Position numbers and translations under genes: made by a program. The notes under the pieces are model-generated. The model was not told the DNA's origin, searched no databases, and worked only from the letters and a program-made list of their open reading frames with translations. DNA of 64,000 nt from Phlebopus portentosus. Its lineage: Eukaryota > Basidiomycota > Agaricomycetes > Boletales > Boletinellaceae. Of this stretch, positions 58,801 through 64,000 are shown one piece after another. The stretch is from assembly GCA_037892935.1 (NCBI GenBank), contig JAYXKI010000002.1:1054001-1118000 (forward strand). The letters are read 5' to 3'. How positions within the stretch are numbered: the stretch's first letter is position 1; every line of letters starts with the position of its first letter.

Positions 58801-59044
58801 AGGATCAGGTTTACGTATTGAAGCATACTTGCTCTCCGTCGGCGCAGACCTTGGCCGGTCCCACTTTCCTAAGTTGTGAGCCTAATTCGTCGTTAGCAAA
58901 CTCGAAGCTTGACGAGCGGTGAGAATAACTTTTTCGTTGTGCACTTACCGCAGGTTTCACCGCCGCGGCTGTAGATACTGGACGACAGCAGCGTCTTGCA
59001 TTTGCGATTACCCGTATCCGAGAAGAATGTCTGCAGCAGTGCAT
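55830..59044 (-). CDS. IFM1: Mitochondrial translation initiation factor 2
   Basis: GTPase that brings formyl-Met-tRNA to the mitochondrial small subunit. The start is the ATG at 59044 ([18 protein letters not shown]), an Arg/Ser/Ala-rich presequence. A disordered basic region follows, then the IF2 N-domain ([19 protein letters not shown]). The G domain shows G1 [12 protein letters not shown], switch [17 protein letters not shown], and G4 INKVDKPG. Domain II is near [18 protein letters not shown], domain III is [23 protein letters not shown], and the last domain ends EVEKLAQL. The N-domain region needs a 47-nt intron (starting GTATGC near 58016, with GCTGAC branch and CCACAG acceptor), after which [17 protein letters not shown] reads in phase. 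This removes what first looks like a frameshift. Many short introns occur in all. Confidence 0.93.
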
Positions 59045-59234
59045 GGCCTCTTCGGTACAGGTCGGTTCCCGCCAGCAGGCTGAAGGAAATAAACGGACCA
59101 GGATCGACGTGAAGATCAATGTGGCTTATCTAATCTCACTCGTCCGAGCAGTAGCAGTATACATTGATGTAACTTTAGATACCGTATTAAATACAGTGCT
59201 TCCTTACTTCACAAAAAGGAGCTGCCATCACATG

Positions 59235-60300
59235 TCATTCTTTGTAGACTCTTACGCCCCCAGAGCCCCATTTCTCCATGACTGTCCTGCCCATACTCGT
59301 CGGTTGCGAAAATGCAATCTCTCCTTTGCCAGGGTCCAGCTCACAACCATGAATGAATGTCCTAGCCGCACCGTCAAGTAGTGCCTTCGCGATCCCTTTC
59401 CTTCTGTGCGCAGAAGATACAAATAAACGCGGAATACCCATCGCCGTCGGCAGCTCTTTTGGCTTGCAGTAAAGGTTACCCTCTACATGCACCAGCGACT
59501 CGCCTGCATTCGCAAGTTTTGAAACTTCCGCCGCTGTCGCGACTTCCATGGCCTCCGATATTCGTTGAGCAACAATGCAGCCTACGATCTTCTCTCTAGA
59601 GCATCCCGGAGTGCGAAGCAGAAATAGATAGGCTTTGCACAGTTTCAAAGCAGGCGCAGGCATATCCGGTGCGGACAGGGCCAGATTGACCGTCTTGAGA
59701 TAGCTTGATAGCTACACCTCGATGAGTACCACCATTGGAGGGACTGACGAATATACTGACCTTGGTTCCTAGTTTTCTTCCTGCAGCTGGCTTGATAGCG
59801 ACTATTCTCCCTCGTTCTCCACTCGCCAACACTATATCTTCTTCGATTATCGTGCATGTACCATCATTCCATCCCGTATCCTTGTTTTCCTCCCTTCCCC
59901 ATTCCATACCCTTCTGTACGCGCGAACAGTGTGCCTTGTGCAGATTTTCGTCGTCCAACGAGCCTCTAGTATAAGTAAGGTCGCACAGAGGACAACTGCG
60001 CAACGTTGACTGATCAATGCAGAAATGTAGTTGTGTAAGCCCGGTCTCCTTCTTCGCAGCCTTCTTCACGATATTATCGGCGCGTGTTAGGGCGCTGCTC
60101 TTGCATGACGTTCTAATTCTCTTAGGCGGAGAATTGTTGAGAAAGAGATCCGCCAATGGCCGTTTTCGTTTTAGAGTTGTATCAGGGACGGAGGGAGGCG
60201 AGGACGAAGAGGTGCCCAACGAAGACTCCTTCGCAGCAATACGAGTCCTTGAAATTTGAGAGCCATATGTTCGTTTGACCTGGGGTTTTGCTGTCGACAT
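59235..60300 (-). CDS. ECO1: Cohesin acetyltransferase ECO1
   Basis: Acetylates the SMC3 head of cohesin during S phase to establish sister-chromatid cohesion. Two exons, 60300-59761 and 59693-59235, encode 332 residues. The N-terminal part is basic and disordered. A C2H2 zinc finger in the middle reads TLRSCPLC...NLHKAHC, with LTQLHFCIDQ before it, the usual ECO1/ESCO arrangement. The acetyltransferase core has KIVGCIVAQRI, FVSSAHRRKGIAKALLD (acetyl-CoA loop) and ends SMGRTVMEKWGSGGVRVYKE. Length fits a fungal ECO1 with an extra N-terminus. An upstream in-frame ATG at 60369 would add 23 residues; the chosen ATG begins MSTAKPQVKRTYG. Nuclear. Confidence 0.93.
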
Positions 60301-60636
60301 TTCGGCCTTGTCGTGGTGGTTAAACTGAGGGTTGTGATTCGATTCGTGAACGCGTCCAAATAGGGTCATGTGATCAATACAACCGCGTCATGTCACTGCA
60401 CGTGAGACGTGTATTATCGTTATCGAGCAGCGAAAGTAAGTTCGAGACAATTCATTTAGCGTGACCTTCCGCCTGGAATGCTCACGCACGTACACTCTCG
60501 TACACTACGCAGAAAATCGACTGAAAATACTTTCGATTGAGGTAAAGCGCGGTATAAAGACATCATTTCTTCAAACAGGCCCATCAAATGAATTGATCAT
60601 TAGTCATCTCCAATTCATCACATATACTCATCCTCA
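60301..60636. other. Spacer between the GH55 gene and ECO1
   Basis: Both genes run leftwards, so this contains the glucanase 3' UTR and the ECO1 promoter. Short plus-strand frames here overlap the end of the glucanase and carry no motif. No clear TATA box is visible. Confidence 0.45.
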
Positions 60637-63600
60637 TCACGATTGCGTCCACGACGTCATAGTAGACTGCAGACCATTTCTGTTTGCTCCTTGGTCCACT
60701 ATTCCCTGTTCGTTGACGCTCAACTGGAACTGCGACGCTATTGTCGACAAACTGTAAACGAAGACCGAGGAAGTGCTGTCGATGTCAAAGATCTGCGTTT
60801 GACAGTTATTTGAGTTCAGGCAAGTCTGGTCGTAATTCTTGGGGAAAAGAAGACTTTAATCACTAGACATGGACTCTTTATCAATGGAGCTCTCACCTGG
60901 AAGAAGCTGTATAACCCAGCCCCAAACACGAGGATATTCTCAGACTCCGAAATTTTTACAGCCCATGCCATCGGTTGGCTAGAAGTGTACGTCGGATCGT
61001 TGAAGTCCGAACGGGAAGTAAAGGGGGCAGGCGGCGCCGGGTTGGGTTGGAAGTATGCCTGGGAATTGTCTGCTTGTCATCCGATGGTGCAAACACGTAA
61101 ACGAAAGCTTACGGTTTCGGATTGGATAAGACCCATGTAGTGGTTCCTAGCACCCACGAGGCTATATTGGTAAAGAACGTGATGTTCAGCTAGAATTTGA
61201 TCAGTTTAGGATCGAGATATCAAGAGATTTACTCATACAAGCTAAAGATAATAATTGATATCAGCTGTAGCCAGAAACCGAATCGTCAATCATGCGACCC
61301 ACCTGTCCCAATCATCCACACGGGACCAGCAGACTGCGAATAAATGCCTCTTCCGCTATACGCCTCAAGTTCATTGTTGGGAGGGTCAAGAGAATGGTCC
61401 GCCAGCCAAACCCAAATTCCCTAGTCACTTCTATTCAGAACATGAAAACGATATTTTAATTTGAACAGAGCTGACCTCAATATATGCACTAGAAGCCGGC
61501 GTGAGATGCAATCCCAGGAATGACGCAATGCAGTTATTCCCGGTCTGCGATGAATCGGAGCACGAGTTTCCATCAAGATTCGTCCCAAGCGCTATAGCCA
61601 GACAAGTTAAGGGCGAGAAGTTATGCATAGCTTTTGTGTTCCTTACCTCCACCAAGTCTAGACGAAGATACACTGCGTTAGCCAAGCGGATGGGATCTTC
61701 AAAGTCATAACCATACCTGATGTGACTGTCCCACATGCCTGCGGCACCTTGTTGGCCCGCAGGATCATGTACGTTCCACTCCATAACAATGGCGCCAGCA
61801 GCTAGTAATTCATGATTAACGGTCGGAACATCTTTGACGCAATACGAAAAACTCACCTGGACCACGAGTAGTGAACAGCATGTCCGTTATTTCCAACACG
61901 CCTTGCGAATTAGTGTCGCCCACTCTGATGACGGGCCGGGGGTTGTTCATGTCTTCGAAAGCCGATCCGGAACCCATAATTACAGACCAGGCTTCGCCAA
62001 CAATCCGGGTGCCCGCCGGAATTGTGATAGTTGAAGTCACGACGTATGTGCCGTGATCAAAGAAGATAATCTTGCAGCCAGAGTACTACAAAACAGCGCT
62101 TCAGTGACATCGATACAATAAGTCATGAACAAGAATATACCTGAGCAAATGCATTCTTGATAGCTTGAGTATCATCCGTACTGCCGTCTCCTTTCGCTCC
62201 CAGAGAGCGAATGCTAACAAACTGATCAACAGCATAATCCGTGTACTGAGGGTGAGTCTTCCCGAAAATACGTCCGGACCTATCCAATAAACTGCCATCC
62301 TTCGTCGGAGGGGTTACTGAATCCTGAAGGAATCTGCCTGCTCTATTTGAACCAGTGTACACGTTGCCCTGCACCCAATGACTTATTGTTGTCGTTCCGC
62401 CGTTTAACACAACAGCTCCATTAGCAACACCGACGGCAGTCGGAACGTTGTTGAGTCTAATGTTGTTAAGAACCAGAGATCCAGCGAGGTGCCCATTGCT
62501 AGGCTGTGAATTGCGGACGAAGATGGGAGTATTCGTGACGACTGCGTCAATGATAGCTTCTGCGCCAACGCTCTATAATTTAGTTGTCAGATTGAAACCC
62601 CTCCTCGAAACAGAATGAACCAACTTGGTCACTTTGATCCAATCCTCCAGTCGCCAGGTCAAAGCCAACCTAATACGTCCGTTTCTGTAAGCACGGGGTA
62701 CAGTACGCTAATAATCATAAGTTCCAGTTACCTGACAATTCTTGATAGTCACTCCCTGGAATGTCCAACCTATCCAGAAATATATGATATTAGTTCTCAG
62801 AGAACGTGATTTGGTAATTAGCACACGCATACCCCAATTCCATAGTCCAAAAATAGCTGGGATAAGAAGAAGAGTTCAGTTTATCCCTGGAATTCCGGCT
62901 CTAACCTGCGAGAACTCACCGCTCTGTGCGTTGTTGACCGTGATGTTCCGCACAGTAAACCTGCTTGAATTTAAATTTACGCAAATTTCCGAGTCACTGA
63001 TAGACTGACTGTTGGTTTCCAACCCATATACCGAATTTGCCTGAATGCCATCGTGAGGCTCTAAATGCCTGTGATAACTCTCTAATATTTCTTACCGCCA
63101 TTGAAAATAAGGTCTGAGGATTATGTATGTTCAGATGCCTCTATAACTTTTGAACGATACGGAAGGACGCACCTCCCATAAAGCCACCGCTTCCATTCTC
63201 CATGAAAATTCCTGATCCAATGACTTAGTGAAGCTATAATTGGAAGGCATGAAGCAGACCTTGATGATTCGTTGCGGGATCTTGTGACATGTTCACGACG
63301 ATGTTCATCAAGGACGTAGACTGAGATACCTGCCAGTGAAGACCTGTTGCGGACGCTGTGACCGGCATTCGCGTCAGATCGATCACGAAGTTCCTGACCG
63401 ATCGAAAGCTGATGAATGTATAAGTATATTGTGCGTAAATATATTATTTGATTGGCATACAAGTTGTTCTGGTTGATATACCATTGTGCTCCATTTCCGC
63501 CGTCGATGTAAGGATCGGCATCTGGTTGGATATTGGTAATCAGAGCTTCCAATGCAACCGGGATGAAAGAAGTATAGTATACCGATGACGGCTATGCCGA

Positions 63601-64000
63601 CAAAATTGGCAGCGGCAGTAATAGTAGGCGGTCTCCGTGCATCACCGATGAGCTGAGTATAGTACCAAGCAACTATTGGTCGTGAGACCAGGTAGTTTCT
63701 GAACTCTAATTTAGAACTCAAGCAAAAAAATGATCAGCCGTATGCTCTTACCCTTCCGGAAAGTAGACAATAGCTGGGGCAGTTCTGGTAAGAATGATGA
63801 GTGTATCATCCATCATAAAAGAGCATCACCTACGTAGTAGATTGACAAGTTCCTCCACCACATCTGTTTCCTGAAGACATAGCAGCGCTTTCCAGTACGT
63901 CAGGTGACCGTGAACCGTATCACAATACCAGTTCTTTCTACATACTTTATAGCATCAGTGTCATCAGTAACGCCATCACCTTTGGCACCAAAGTCCTTGA
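60637..64000 (-). CDS. GH55 exo-beta-1,3-glucanase (5' part beyond the window)
   Basis: Glycoside hydrolase family 55 enzymes split beta-1,3-glucan of fungal walls or decayed biomass from the non-reducing end and are secreted. The protein is built from two parallel beta-helix halves, and both halves show the pectate-lyase-superfamily opening: KDFGAKGDGVTDDTDAIK at the right edge, and SIRSLGAKGDGSTDDTQAI near 62200. Other typical pieces are YTDYAVDQFVS, FFDHGTYVVTSTITIPAGTR, IVGEAWSVIMGSGSAF, RPVIRVGDTNSQGVLEITDM, and GAIVMEWNVHDPAGQQG with MWDSHIRYG. The C-terminus ends near TSWTQS with a TGA at 60637-60639. Many short introns (about 50-60 nt) break the gene. The signal peptide and first exons are outside the window. 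No frame break was noticed, but not every junction was checked. Confidence 0.9.

Noticed and set aside
60461..60757. Small plus-strand gene next to the glucanase
   Set aside because: It overlaps the 3' end of the GH55 coding exon on the other strand, has no motif and no recognisable promoter.

Overview
The window reads as nuclear DNA of a mushroom-forming basidiomycete (Agaricomycotina). Genes are dense, sit on both strands and are cut by many short GT-AG introns (mostly 47-66 nt). Protein families are fungal, and one gene is a single-adenylation-domain hydroxamate siderophore synthetase of the basidiomycete 'type VI' kind. No bacterial-type operons, tRNA, rRNA or CRISPR arrays were seen.

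Layout, left to right. 0-7.4 kb: end of an unidentified gene entering from the left, then two coiled-coil proteins of unknown function transcribed away from each other. 7.4-12.9 kb: HEL2/ZNF598-type ribosome-collision ubiquitin ligase, a medium-chain dehydrogenase/reductase carrying a one-base frameshift, and a small Zn2Cys6 protein that seems to need a GC-AG intron. 12.9-19.3 kb: a TFIIIC WD40 subunit, mitochondrial ribosomal protein mL54 and a PNS1/CTL transporter. 19.7-27.6 kb: the lipid-transfer autophagy protein ATG2 and the ribosome-assembly factor RLP24.

28.0-38.8 kb is the biosynthetic locus. An L-ornithine N5-monooxygenase and a seven-domain peptide synthetase (A-T-C-T-C-T-C) are divergently transcribed from one 792-bp intergenic region. 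In its middle lie six GATA cores in 42 bp, including two exact copies, in opposite orientation, of ATCWGATAA, the motif reported for iron-responsive fungal GATA repressors. The likely pathway is ornithine, then N5-hydroxyornithine, then acetylation by an enzyme not encoded here, then a hydroxamate trimer. The synthetase as given has a single-base frameshift between core motifs A6 and A7.

38.9-47 kb: a RibD/Rib2-type deaminase and the very large NADH-glutamate synthase GLT1. 47-53 kb is gene-poor. It holds a short four-exon, TATA-driven gene for a 62-residue SH3/Tudor-like protein and a 511-bp Tourist/Harbinger-like MITE flanked by TTA duplications. 53-64 kb: a mitochondrial carrier-like protein, a CHORD/CS co-chaperone, mitochondrial initiation factor 2, the cohesin acetyltransferase ECO1, and the 3' part of a GH55 beta-1,3-glucanase that runs off the right edge.

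Gene models were spliced by eye using reading phase and family motifs. Exon coordinates are given where they were worked out base by base. Starts were placed on real ATG codons.
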